From positions 1 to 10,572 of the forward strand of contig JAENWZ010000054.1 in assembly GCA_016649795.1 (NCBI GenBank): a stretch of DNA of 10,572 bases. The letters run 5' to 3'. This DNA comes from Proteiniphilum sp. GTDB taxonomy: Bacteria; Bacteroidota; Bacteroidia; Bacteroidales; Dysgonomonadaceae. The notes beneath the pieces are model-generated. The model searched no databases. It was not told the origin of the DNA and saw only the letters and a list, made by a program, of their open reading frames with translations. Within the stretch, counting starts at the first letter, position 1, and each line of letters begins with the position of its first letter. The translations under genes and the position numbers were made by a program. This document shows, piece after piece, positions 1 through 6,549 of this stretch.

Positions 1-1
1 G

Positions 2-1009
2 CTGGAACTCCCGATGATGGTAACACACAATACCTCCATGCATGCAACGCCCTTCACGGTCTCTATCGATCTGTTAACGCACGGATGTACTACCGGCATA
101 TCGGCTTACGACAGAGCACAGACTATACTGGCACTTACACGTATGGAGACTGCCCCCGAGGATTTTGGGCGTCCCGGTCACATCTTCCCTCTCCGCGCAC
201 AGACCAGAGGGGTGCTGCGCAGAGCAGGTCACACGGAGGCAACCATCGATTTTGCCCGTCTGGCGGGACTCTACCCCGCAGGTGCCCTTGCCGAGATAAA
301 GAACGAGGATGGCTCCATGGCACGTCTTCCCGAGTTGATGGAGATGGCCTTGAAATTCAAGCTGAAAATTGTTTCGGTCGCCGATCTGATCAAATACCGA
401 CTTCAGACAGAGTCGCTGATTGAGAGGGGTGAAGCTGTTCAGCTGCCCACCGGTTACGGTGATTTCATGATGATACCTTTCCTGCAAAAAGCTACCGGTC
501 AGGAGCATGTGGCACTGATAAAGGGCGAGTGGCATGATGATGAGCCCATCCTCGTACGTGTGCACTCATCCTGCATCACAGGCGATATTTTCGGCTCTAT
601 GCGCTGCGAATGTGGCGAACAGCTGCACAAAGCATTACAGCTGATAGAAAAGGAGGAGAAAGGCGTGCTGGTCTATCTGAACCAGGAGGGACGCGGGATT
701 GGTTTGATGGCCAAAGCGGAAGCATATAAATTACAGGAGCAGGGACTCGATACAGTGGATGCGAACCTGCATCTCGGTTATCAGGCCGATGAAAGAGATT
801 ACGGTGTGGGTGCCCAGATCTTGCGGAGCCTGGATGTGAAGAAAATGCGGCTGATGAGCAATAACCCCACGAAAAGGATCGGTCTGGAATCGTACGGACT
901 GGAGGTGGTGGAGAATGTACCTCTGGAGATTACTCCCAATCAATACAACCATTATTATATGGAGACAAAAAAAAATAGAATGGGACATGTACTCAAGAGC
1001 TTAAAATAA
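2..1009 (+). CDS. ribBA: RibBA, bifunctional DHBP synthase / GTP cyclohydrolase II (5' end cut off)
   Basis: This cytosolic enzyme supplies both precursors of riboflavin. The N-terminal domain makes 3,4-dihydroxy-2-butanone 4-phosphate from ribulose 5-phosphate, and the C-terminal domain opens GTP to the pyrimidine precursor. The frame is open from base 2, before the first ATG at 14, and the translation there (LELPMMVTHNT) is already inside the RibB domain. About 60-70 N-terminal residues are therefore missing compared with the usual ~400, including the early acidic metal-binding residues. RibB signatures seen are TTGISAYDRA, RPGHIFPLRA (catalytic His), AGHTEA and EIKNEDGSMARLPE. In the RibA half the zinc ligands follow the C-x10-C-x-C pattern (codons at 572, 605 and 611), with QEGRGIGL and SNNPTKR further on. 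Both domains look intact as far as visible. rmuC starts 39 bases downstream on the same strand, so co-transcription is possible. Confidence 0.96.
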   Translation: MELPMMVTHNTSMHATPFTVSIDLLTHGCTTGISAYDRAQTILALTRMETAPEDFGRPGHIFPLRAQTRGVLRRAGHTEATIDFARLAGLYPAGALAEIKNEDGSMARLPELMEMALKFKLKIVSVADLIKYRLQTESLIERGEAVQLPTGYGDFMMIPFLQKATGQEHVALIKGEWHDDEPILVRVHSSCITGDIFGSMRCECGEQLHKALQLIEKEEKGVLVYLNQEGRGIGLMAKAEAYKLQEQGLDTVDANLHLGYQADERDYGVGAQILRSLDVKKMRLMSNNPTKRIGLESYGLEVVENVPLEITPNQYNHYYMETKKNRMGHVLKSLK

Positions 1010-1014
1010 GCGGA

Positions 1015-1032
1015 GCCCCTCTCTTAGGGGGC
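1015..1032 (+). other. Small G+C-rich hairpin between ribBA and rmuC
   Basis: CCCCT at 1016-1020 pairs with AGGGG at 1026-1030 across a five-base loop. G1015-C1032 can extend the stem if G1031 bulges. No T-run follows, so it does not look like a full intrinsic terminator. It sits just before a purine-rich GGAAGGG at 1033-1039, about 10 bases ahead of the rmuC ATG, and could affect rmuC translation or partly attenuate read-through. Function is inferred only. Confidence 0.3.
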
Positions 1033-1048
1033 GGAAGGGCTGACTTAG

Positions 1049-2464
1049 ATGGAACAAAATATGGAACTTCTTCACCTTGTTATCAGTTTTGTGGTGGGCG
1101 GAATGCTGGCTTGGATCATAGCCACACTGTTGACGAAATCAAACAGAGTTTCTAAAAGCGATTTTGAGGCTGTCTGGATAAAGAATAACACATTGAACAC
1201 TGAACTGGCTCTGTTGAAGGCGAGAACAGCCGAGCTCACTGCCAATCTGAATGCTGCCCATGAAACCATTCAAAGCCGACTTGAGGATATTGCCGGTTAC
1301 AGGGAGGAGCTGAAAACAAGAACCGATGAGTACAACGAAATAAACAGATCGCTGGCATCATTCACTGCCGAGAACAGATCGTTGCTCGAGAAGCTGGAAA
1401 ATCAGAAAGAGGAGATCGGTGAAATGCGCAAACAGTTCAACCTGGAGTTTGAGCACATCGCTTCGAAGATACTGGAGGAGAAAACCGAGAAGTTCACCAA
1501 CCTGAACAGAGAGAACCTCAATACTATTCTGAAGCCGTTGGGGGAGAACATTGACTCTTTCCGGAAGAAGGTGGAAGAGGTCTATGTCACCGAGGCGAAG
1601 GAGCGCTTTTCATTGGGACAGGAGGTGAAGAATCTGCGGGAGCTCAACGACAGGCTCAGCACCGAAGCCACCAACCTGACCAATGCACTCAGGGGCAACT
1701 CCAAAACGCAGGGCGACTGGGGACAGATGATACTGGAGAACATTCTCGAACGATCGGGATTAGTAAAAGGGCGTGAATATTTCACACAGGAGTACCTGAA
1801 AGACACCGACGGTAATCATCATATTAATCAGGATGGCGCAAAGATGCAGCCCGATGTGATCATCGCTTACCCCGATGACCGTAAGGTGATCATCGACTCC
1901 AAAGTTTCACTCACGGCCTATGCCAATTATGTAGGAACCGACAATCACGATGAACAGAAAAAATATATTAGTGAACATCTACGCTCCGTTCGTAAGCACA
2001 TTGATGAACTGAGCCGTAAAAGCTATCAGGATTACGCTGTCACGCTCGATTTTGTAATGATGTTCATACCCAATGAGCCTGCTTATCTGTTGGCTTTACG
2101 GTATGAGGAGAACCTTTGGCAGTATGCTTACGATAAGAAGATACTGCTGATCAGCCCCACCAACCTTATCGCTGCGCTGAAAATGATTGTAGATCTGTGG
2201 AAGCGGGAGTACCAAAACCGCAATGCTCTGGATATTGCCGAAAGAGGTGCAGCCCTCTATGATAAATTTGTCAATTTCACAGCTTCTCTCACAGATATAG
2301 AAACACATATCGACAGGGCTAAACGGAGTTATGAGAATGCGTACGGACAACTGAAGTCGGGCAGGGGGAACCTGATAGGACAGGCAGAGAAACTGCGTGA
2401 GCTGGGTGTGAAAGCCAGAAAATCACTGCCACAGTCAATGCTCGACGAGATAAAGGAAGACTAG
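1049..2464 (+). CDS. rmuC: RmuC family protein (predicted PD-(D/E)XK-fold nuclease)
   Basis: The 471-residue product has the layout of RmuC, named from an E. coli locus that limits recombination between inverted repeats; its biochemistry is poorly known. Residues about 7-28 form a hydrophobic membrane anchor. Residues about 45-160 are rich in charged heptads and look like coiled coil, and the conserved RmuC domain covers about 165-450. Recognisable blocks are TQGDWGQMILENILERSGL (220-238), QPDVIIAYPDDRKVIIDSKV (267-286), FVMMFIPNEPAYLLAL (335-350) and ILLISPTNLIAALKMIVDLW (365-384). P268-D269 followed by D283-S-K285 fits the PD-(D/E)XK nuclease core. The start at 1049 leaves the anchor complete and has GGAAGGG upstream; an ATG at 1061 is a minor alternative. 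Nuclease activity is inferred from the fold. Confidence 0.93.
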   Translation: MEQNMELLHLVISFVVGGMLAWIIATLLTKSNRVSKSDFEAVWIKNNTLNTELALLKARTAELTANLNAAHETIQSRLEDIAGYREELKTRTDEYNEINRSLASFTAENRSLLEKLENQKEEIGEMRKQFNLEFEHIASKILEEKTEKFTNLNRENLNTILKPLGENIDSFRKKVEEVYVTEAKERFSLGQEVKNLRELNDRLSTEATNLTNALRGNSKTQGDWGQMILENILERSGLVKGREYFTQEYLKDTDGNHHINQDGAKMQPDVIIAYPDDRKVIIDSKVSLTAYANYVGTDNHDEQKKYISEHLRSVRKHIDELSRKSYQDYAVTLDFVMMFIPNEPAYLLALRYEENLWQYAYDKKILLISPTNLIAALKMIVDLWKREYQNRNALDIAERGAALYDKFVNFTASLTDIETHIDRAKRSYENAYGQLKSGRGNLIGQAEKLRELGVKARKSLPQSMLDEIKED

Positions 2465-2548
2465 AATTAAAAATTAAAAATTAAAAACTGATAACTGATC
2501 GCTAAAAGCTGAAAGCTGAGAGCTGATTGCTAATAACTGATAACTGAC
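2465..2548 (+). repeat. Array of twelve degenerate 7-bp tandem repeats ahead of kbl
   Basis: The rmuC-kbl spacer reads without a break as twelve heptamers: AATTAAA three times, AACTGAT twice, CGCTAAA, AGCTGAA, AGCTGAG, AGCTGAT, TGCTAAT, AACTGAT and AACTGAC. It begins directly after the rmuC stop codon and ends 13 bases before the kbl ATG. Apart from the first three units the consensus is close to ARCTRAW. No TAnnTTTG promoter box or SD-like site is visible here, so if kbl has its own promoter it lies in or before the array. The last two units (AACTGATAACTGAC, 2535-2548) recur exactly at 3804-3817 after kbl. Confidence 0.85.
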
Positions 2549-2561
2549 AAAAAAATAAACC

Positions 2562-3749
2562 ATGTACGGGAAAATGCAACAACATCTGCAGGCTGAGTTG
2601 AAAGCCATAGAAGAAGCAGGTCTTTACAAAAACGAACGAATTATTGTAACACCGCAGAGAGCAGAGATTAAAGTGGAGTCGGGGCAGAAGGTACTGAACT
2701 TCTGTGCTAACAACTACCTCGGGCTCTCCGATCATCCACGGTTGATCAGTGCAGCCAAGAGAGCACTCGATGAGCGGGGCTATGGAATGTCGTCGGTGCG
2801 ATTTATTTGCGGCACGCAAGATTATCACAAGGAGCTGGAAAAGACCATCAGCGATTTTTTCCATACAGATGATACGATCCTCTATGCCGCCTGTTTTGAT
2901 GCCAACGGTGGTCTGTTCGAACCCCTTTTTACCGATGAGGATGCCATCATCTCAGATGCACTGAACCATGCATCCATCATCGATGGTGTACGTCTCTGCA
3001 AGGCTAAACTCTATCGTTACGCCAACGCCGATATGGCTGATCTGGAGGTGAAACTGAAAGAGGCACAGACACAGCGTTTTCGCATCATTGTTACCGACGG
3101 TGTTTTCTCGATGGACGGTAACGTTGCCCCACTGGATAAGATCATGGCGCTGGCTGAAAAATATGACGCGCTGGTCATGGTGGATGAGAGCCACTCTGCC
3201 GGTGTGGTTGGTGATACCGGAAAGGGAGTAACTGAGCAGTTTGATGTTTTGGGACAGGTAGATGTGATCACCGGAACGCTGGGTAAAGCTTTCGGTGGTG
3301 CCATCGGTGGGTTCACCACGGGACGCAGGGAGATCATCGATATGCTGCGTCAGCGGTCAAGACCCTATCTCTTCTCCAACTCTATCCCTCCCATGGTGGC
3401 GGCATCGGGTGTGGAAGCTTTTCATCTGCTGCAGGAGTCCAATCATCTGCAGGACAAACTGCACGCTAACGTGGACTACTTCGTGACAAAGATGAAAGAG
3501 GCCCGGTTCGACATCAAGCCAACGCAATCGGCTATTTGTGCCGTGATGCTGTATGATGCGAAACTTTCACAGCAGTTCGCAGCCGATTTGCTGGAAGAGG
3601 GTATCTACGTGACAGGGTTCTACTATCCCGTTGTACCGAAAGAGCAGGCGCGCATCCGCGTACAGCTCTCTGCAGGGCATGAGCCTGCACATCTCGACAA
3701 AGCGATTACCGCATTTATCAAAGTGGGGAAGAAATTAGAGGTAATTTGA
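2562..3749 (+). CDS. kbl: 2-amino-3-ketobutyrate CoA ligase (glycine C-acetyltransferase)
   Basis: This PLP-dependent alpha-oxoamine synthase splits 2-amino-3-ketobutyrate with CoA into glycine and acetyl-CoA, the second step of threonine breakdown. The product has 395 residues, close to the ~398 of E. coli Kbl. Visible signatures are NFCANNYLGLSDHPR (46-60), GYGMSSVRFICGTQ (73-86), the PLP-contacting VDESHSAG with D208 and H211, and GTLGKAFGGA with the Schiff-base lysine K242. Relatives with the same fold are BioF, serine palmitoyltransferase and HemA. The choice of Kbl rests on these sequence blocks and on tdh following 94 bases downstream on the same strand. The ATG at 2562 gives the usual N-terminus (MYGKMQQHLQAEL) and follows an A-rich stretch with no Shine-Dalgarno. 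Heptamer repeat arrays lie on both sides of the gene. Confidence 0.95.
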   Translation: MYGKMQQHLQAELKAIEEAGLYKNERIIVTPQRAEIKVESGQKVLNFCANNYLGLSDHPRLISAAKRALDERGYGMSSVRFICGTQDYHKELEKTISDFFHTDDTILYAACFDANGGLFEPLFTDEDAIISDALNHASIIDGVRLCKAKLYRYANADMADLEVKLKEAQTQRFRIIVTDGVFSMDGNVAPLDKIMALAEKYDALVMVDESHSAGVVGDTGKGVTEQFDVLGQVDVITGTLGKAFGGAIGGFTTGRREIIDMLRQRSRPYLFSNSIPPMVAASGVEAFHLLQESNHLQDKLHANVDYFVTKMKEARFDIKPTQSAICAVMLYDAKLSQQFAADLLEEGIYVTGFYYPVVPKEQARIRVQLSAGHEPAHLDKAITAFIKVGKKLEVI

Positions 3750-3760
3750 TAGAACAAAGA

Positions 3761-3838
3761 TTAGCAATTAGTAATCAGCAGTCAGTTGAATCCTGAAGCT
3801 GACAACTGATAACTGACAACTGACTACTGACAACTAAA
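3761..3838 (+). repeat. Inverted-then-direct 7-bp repeat array between kbl and tdh
   Basis: Bases 3761-3788 read as four heptamers in inverted orientation: TTAGCAA, TTAGTAA, TCAGCAG, TCAGTTG. After eight bases, 3797-3838 holds six direct heptamers: AGCTGAC, AACTGAT, AACTGAC, AACTGAC, TACTGAC, AACTAAA. These have the same consensus as the array before kbl. Because the two blocks are opposed, 3775-3788 can pair with 3817-3830 (13 of 14 positions, one C-A mismatch) around a 28-base loop. The array stops five bases before the tdh ATG at 3844. It may form a hairpin in a kbl-tdh transcript; no T-run follows. Confidence 0.8.
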
Positions 3839-3843
3839 ACAAT

Positions 3844-4869
3844 ATGAAGGCATTAGTGAAATTACGCCCCGAAAAGGGTATCTGGATGGAGGATGTTCCT
3901 GTCCCCTCCATCGGTGTGAACGATGTGCTCATCAAGATAAAAAAAACAGCCATCTGTGGTACCGATCTGCATATTTATAAATGGGACGACTGGTCGCAGA
4001 AAACCATTAAAACACCCATGACCATCGGTCACGAGTATGTGGGTGAGATCGTGGATATGGGCAGCGGCGTGGTGAACCTGAAGGTGGGCGACCGTGTGAC
4101 GGGTGAAGGACATATTGCCTGCGGCCATTGCCGTAACTGCCGCCGCGGCAAACTGCACGTGTGCGAGAACTCCGTAGGTGTGGGGGTGAACCGTGACGGA
4201 TCTTTCGCCGAGTACCTCTCACTGCCGGCAGCGAATGTGGTGAAGCTCGACCCGCGCATCTCCGATGAGATTGCCTCCATCATGGATCCGTTTGGTAATG
4301 CCACACATACAGCACTGTCGTTCCCACTGATTGCCGAAGATGTACTGATCACCGGCGCAGGTCTGATAGGCAGCATGGCTACCGCTATCTGTCGCTTTGC
4401 AGGGGCACGCTACATCGTAGTGAGTGATTTAAGTGAATACCGTCTGGATATTGCCAGGAAGATGGGTGCTACGGTCACCGTCAACCCTTCAAAGGGGGAG
4501 ACCATCGCACAGGCAGTGAAGAATCTGGGCATGCGCGGTTTCGACGTGGGACTGGAGATGTCCGGCTCGCCGACCGGCTTCCGCGAAATGATCGCTAACA
4601 TGTACAACGGATCCAAGATCTCACTGTTGGGCATCCTGCCTAACAACACCACGGTCGACTGGAATGAGATCATCTTCAAGGCACTTACCCTGAAAGGGAT
4701 CTACGGTCGCGAGATGTGGGAGACATGGTACCAGATGGAGCAGATGATCATTTCAGGTATCGATTTATCTCCCATCATTACCCACCATTACAGCATCGAT
4801 GAATTCCAGAAAGGGTTTGATGTGATGGAAAGCGGACAGTGCGGAAAAGTGATTCTTAGCTGGGATTAA
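3844..4869 (+). CDS. tdh: L-threonine 3-dehydrogenase, zinc-dependent MDR type
   Basis: The enzyme oxidises L-threonine with NAD+ to 2-amino-3-ketobutyrate, the substrate of Kbl encoded just upstream. The 341-residue length equals that of E. coli Tdh. Catalytic zinc residues C38, H63 and E64 are in ICGTDLH and IGHEY. The structural zinc site C93, C96, C99, C107 is complete (ACGHCRNCRRGKLHVC). The Rossmann motif GAGLIG is at 171-176, and D195 ends the next strand in VVSDLSEYRL, as expected for NAD rather than NADP. The ATG at 3844 gives MKALVKL, like characterised homologues. The gene looks G+C-richer by eye than the transporter genes to the right (for example 39 of 60 bases at 4141-4200 against 24 of 60 at 6961-7020). 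kbl-tdh probably forms a threonine-to-glycine/acetyl-CoA operon. Confidence 0.96.
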   Translation: MKALVKLRPEKGIWMEDVPVPSIGVNDVLIKIKKTAICGTDLHIYKWDDWSQKTIKTPMTIGHEYVGEIVDMGSGVVNLKVGDRVTGEGHIACGHCRNCRRGKLHVCENSVGVGVNRDGSFAEYLSLPAANVVKLDPRISDEIASIMDPFGNATHTALSFPLIAEDVLITGAGLIGSMATAICRFAGARYIVVSDLSEYRLDIARKMGATVTVNPSKGETIAQAVKNLGMRGFDVGLEMSGSPTGFREMIANMYNGSKISLLGILPNNTTVDWNEIIFKALTLKGIYGREMWETWYQMEQMIISGIDLSPIITHHYSIDEFQKGFDVMESGQCGKVILSWD

Positions 4870-4898
4870 TCCTCTCCCTGAATCAATGAGAAATAGAC

Positions 4899-4938
4899 AA
4901 CGAGGTGGCGTTCCTTTAAAAGAAACGCCACCTTCGTT
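4899..4938. terminator. Hairpin between convergent tdh and DUF4230 genes
   Basis: Bases 4899-4912 pair with 4924-4938, giving 14 base pairs with one bulged T at 4934 and an 11-base loop. The core is AGGTGGCGTT against AACGCCACCT. It lies 30 bases after the tdh stop and 31 bases before the end of the oppositely oriented gene, as expected for a terminator serving both. The flanks are T-rich on each strand but hold no unbroken T-run, so efficiency is uncertain. Confidence 0.7.
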
Positions 4939-4969
4939 ATCTGTATTGATTTGCTTTGATTGAAGGTGT

Positions 4970-5770
4970 TTATGGTTTGAACAGATTGATTGCCTTATCG
5001 AAAATATTACTCTTTATTAATGTGGCCTCTTCCTCTTCTTTTACATCATCCTCTTCCGGATCAGGGAGATACGCGTAATCATCAATCAGCCCGCTGTTCT
5101 CAATATTCCAGTTGTTCACCGTCACCACCTCCTCGAGCAACATTTTCATCTGATCGGATGCAATCTTCATCAACCCGCTCTTGAGCGCTGCTTTCCTCAC
5201 CTGCTCTTTCGCCAGCTCCTGTATCTGCTGCAGGTCTTTTCTGCCGATAAAATTGAAAAGATCATCCTCGAAGTAGTAATAGTCAAAATCGGTTTCAACG
5301 GAGAAAATCTCCGGTTTCGGGAATTCAATCAACCGCAATTGTTTGTTCTCTTCATTGATCTCCCATTTACATTTATTCACATCGTACCCTATCAACACCC
5401 TGGCACGTACAATCACCAGTGCTTTTTTGGTGGAAGGGATGAACTTGAGCAGTTTCTTCGTGTTCTCGTAGTTGTATATCTCATTCAGCTGTCCTTCTGC
5501 CACCACAATCTTAAACACTTTTTTTACGCTCTCCACTACCGTGTGTGAGCTCGTCACTATTCCGGAACGGCCTTTACGTGCACTCCTTAGTTGAAAAATA
5601 AGGTAGGTGATTACTCCTCCGATAAGTAATCCGAAGAACATCACACCCACCATATTCCCGTTTCCGGCATATGTGGGTTTGAAAAATGTGCGATAGAGAT
5701 ATCCTGCTATTAACAAAAGGAGAATAGCTGCAGCTATAATGCCGATTGTTTTTGCGATCTTTTTGGTCAT
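4970..5770 (-). CDS. DUF4230 membrane protein of unknown function
   Basis: The 266-residue product resembles the DUF4230 family common in Bacteroidota; no biochemical role is known to me. A first hydrophobic helix is at about 5-25 and a second at about 39-60, followed by a basic stretch (RSARKGR). The main domain contains VVESVKKVFKIVVAEGQLNEIYNYE and KALVIVRARVLIGYD, with a probable beta-rich C-terminal part facing one side of the membrane. Near the C-terminus is a very acidic patch (PDPEEDDVKEEEEA). I chose the ATG at 5768-5770. A longer reading from TTG at 5797 would add nine residues, but that codon lies inside a promoter-like box. The gene is convergent with tdh and divergent from sixA, so it is probably transcribed alone. 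Confidence 0.8.
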   Translation of the reverse strand: MTKKIAKTIGIIAAAILLLLIAGYLYRTFFKPTYAGNGNMVGVMFFGLLIGGVITYLIFQLRSARKGRSGIVTSSHTVVESVKKVFKIVVAEGQLNEIYNYENTKKLLKFIPSTKKALVIVRARVLIGYDVNKCKWEINEENKQLRLIEFPKPEIFSVETDFDYYYFEDDLFNFIGRKDLQQIQELAKEQVRKAALKSGLMKIASDQMKMLLEEVVTVNNWNIENSGLIDDYAYLPDPEEDDVKEEEEATLIKSNIFDKAINLFKP

Positions 5771-5794
5771 AGTTAAGTTGTTTGTATTAAAACA

Positions 5795-5802
5795 CAAAAG
5801 TA
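5795..5802 (-). promoter_or_regulatory. Bacteroidota -7 box for the DUF4230 gene
   Basis: On the minus strand this reads TACTTTTG, matching TAnnTTTG recognised by the Bacteroidota primary sigma factor. It ends 24 bases before the ATG at 5770, implying a short leader of roughly 15-20 bases. No clear TTTG at the expected upstream spacing is visible. The same octamer precedes the YeiH-family gene. Confidence 0.55.
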
Positions 5803-5894
5803 GGTATAAAGGTTTGATAGATGCGGATAAACATTTTCTCTGTTATCTTTTGTAAGCAAATAATTTAAAAAGGCTCAATATGAAAAATTATCCG

Positions 5895-5902
5895 TAATTT
5901 TG
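5895..5902 (+). promoter_or_regulatory. Bacteroidota -7 box for the sixA transcript, inside a short dyad
   Basis: TAATTTTG matches TAnnTTTG. It is flanked by ATCCG (5890-5894) and CGGAT (5903-5907), a five-base dyad with the box as spacer. A related TGCGGATAA lies at 5822-5830. No good TTTG is found about 20 bases upstream. A transcript from here would have a leader of roughly 125 bases that carries a 28-codon reading frame. Confidence 0.45.
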
Positions 5903-5949
5903 CGGATTAATATCAGGCAGGAAAGTAAGAAAAGAACCAAAACGATCAT

Positions 5950-6036
5950 ATGAAACATGCATCTGAATCATCCCAACCCTGCAGATGTTCATTGCAAGTG
6001 GCATATACCATAATAAAAATATTAAAAACCAGATGA
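5950..6036 (+). CDS. Possible 28-residue leader peptide overlapping sixA
   Basis: An ATG at 5950 opens 28 codons (MKHASESSQPCRCSLQVAYT, then IIKILKTR) and stops with TGA at 6034-6036. That stop overlaps the sixA ATG as ATGA, a layout that often couples translation of two genes. I recognise no family. The peptide has two cysteines (CRC) and a basic end and no membrane segment. It is too short for coding statistics and may be chance; the exact ATGA overlap is the main support. Confidence 0.3.
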   Translation: MKHASESSQPCRCSLQVAYTIIKILKTR

Positions 6037-6521
6037 AACAACTTATTATACTCCGTCACGGGAAAGCGGAACAGGATACCATGGCAAAGGATGATTATGA
6101 TCGGATTCTTACGGAACGTGGTCACAAGAATGCTGCCGGCATGGGTGAATTTATCCTCAGGCGATCGGGTATGCCCGACCTGATACTCGCTTCATCGGCA
6201 AGAAGAGCACATGAAACGGCTATCCTTGCCGCTCAGAGTATAGGTTATCCTGAAGAGGCAATTCAAACCGATCAGAACCTCTACTTCGCTCCATCAGGAT
6301 GGATTATGAATAATCTCTACAAGTTGTCCGATCAGGTGAGCAGCTGTCTATACGTTGGCCACAATCCGGGAGTAACCGACCTGATCAATGATTTAGGGGT
6401 GCGGCTCAATAACCTTCCCACCGCTTCGGCTGTATGTTTTGAATTTCATGTGGATTCGTGGGTGGATATTTCATTGGAACGCGCCAACTTCATGTGGCTG
6501 AAACTGGCTAAAGAGCTGTGA
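6033..6521 (+). CDS. sixA: SixA-type phosphohistidine phosphatase
   Basis: This small cytosolic enzyme of the histidine phosphatase (RHG) superfamily has 162 residues, typical of SixA. E. coli SixA removes phosphate from phosphohistidine in phosphotransfer proteins; the target here is unknown. The phospho-acceptor is H9 in ILRHGKAEQD next to R8. A second arginine is in SSARRAHETA (R57/R58), and H110 is in VGHNPGVTDL. These correspond to the catalytic set of the family. The start at 6033 puts the RHG motif at residues 8-10, as usual; an upstream in-frame ATG at 5985 would add a non-conserved 16-residue tail. The MFS gene converges on it with a 28-base gap and no visible terminator. The substrate could differ from that of E. 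coli SixA, so the symbol indicates family only. Confidence 0.88.
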   Translation: MKQLIILRHGKAEQDTMAKDDYDRILTERGHKNAAGMGEFILRRSGMPDLILASSARRAHETAILAAQSIGYPEEAIQTDQNLYFAPSGWIMNNLYKLSDQVSSCLYVGHNPGVTDLINDLGVRLNNLPTASAVCFEFHVDSWVDISLERANFMWLKLAKEL

Positions 6522-6549
6522 TGAAAAGCAAGAAAGTGCCGGAAACAGA

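Noticed and set aside
74..565. Long minus-strand reading frame across ribBA
   Set aside because: It lies fully inside the clearly conserved ribBA gene, has no recognisable motif, and its composition is that of a complementary-strand shadow.
1015..1032. Intrinsic terminator after ribBA
   Set aside because: The stem is only five to six base pairs and no T-run follows, so I list it as a hairpin only.
2502..2864. 120-codon minus-strand frame over the repeat array and the kbl 5' end
   Set aside because: The end of the frame is translated repeat array and the rest is antisense to conserved kbl.
2465..3838. CRISPR-like repeats around kbl
   Set aside because: Units are seven bases with no spacers and no cas genes are nearby; this is a simple tandem repeat.
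5985..6032. Upstream ATG extending SixA by 16 residues
   Set aside because: The extension has no family-like sequence, and the start at 6033 puts the RHG motif at the normal position near the N-terminus.
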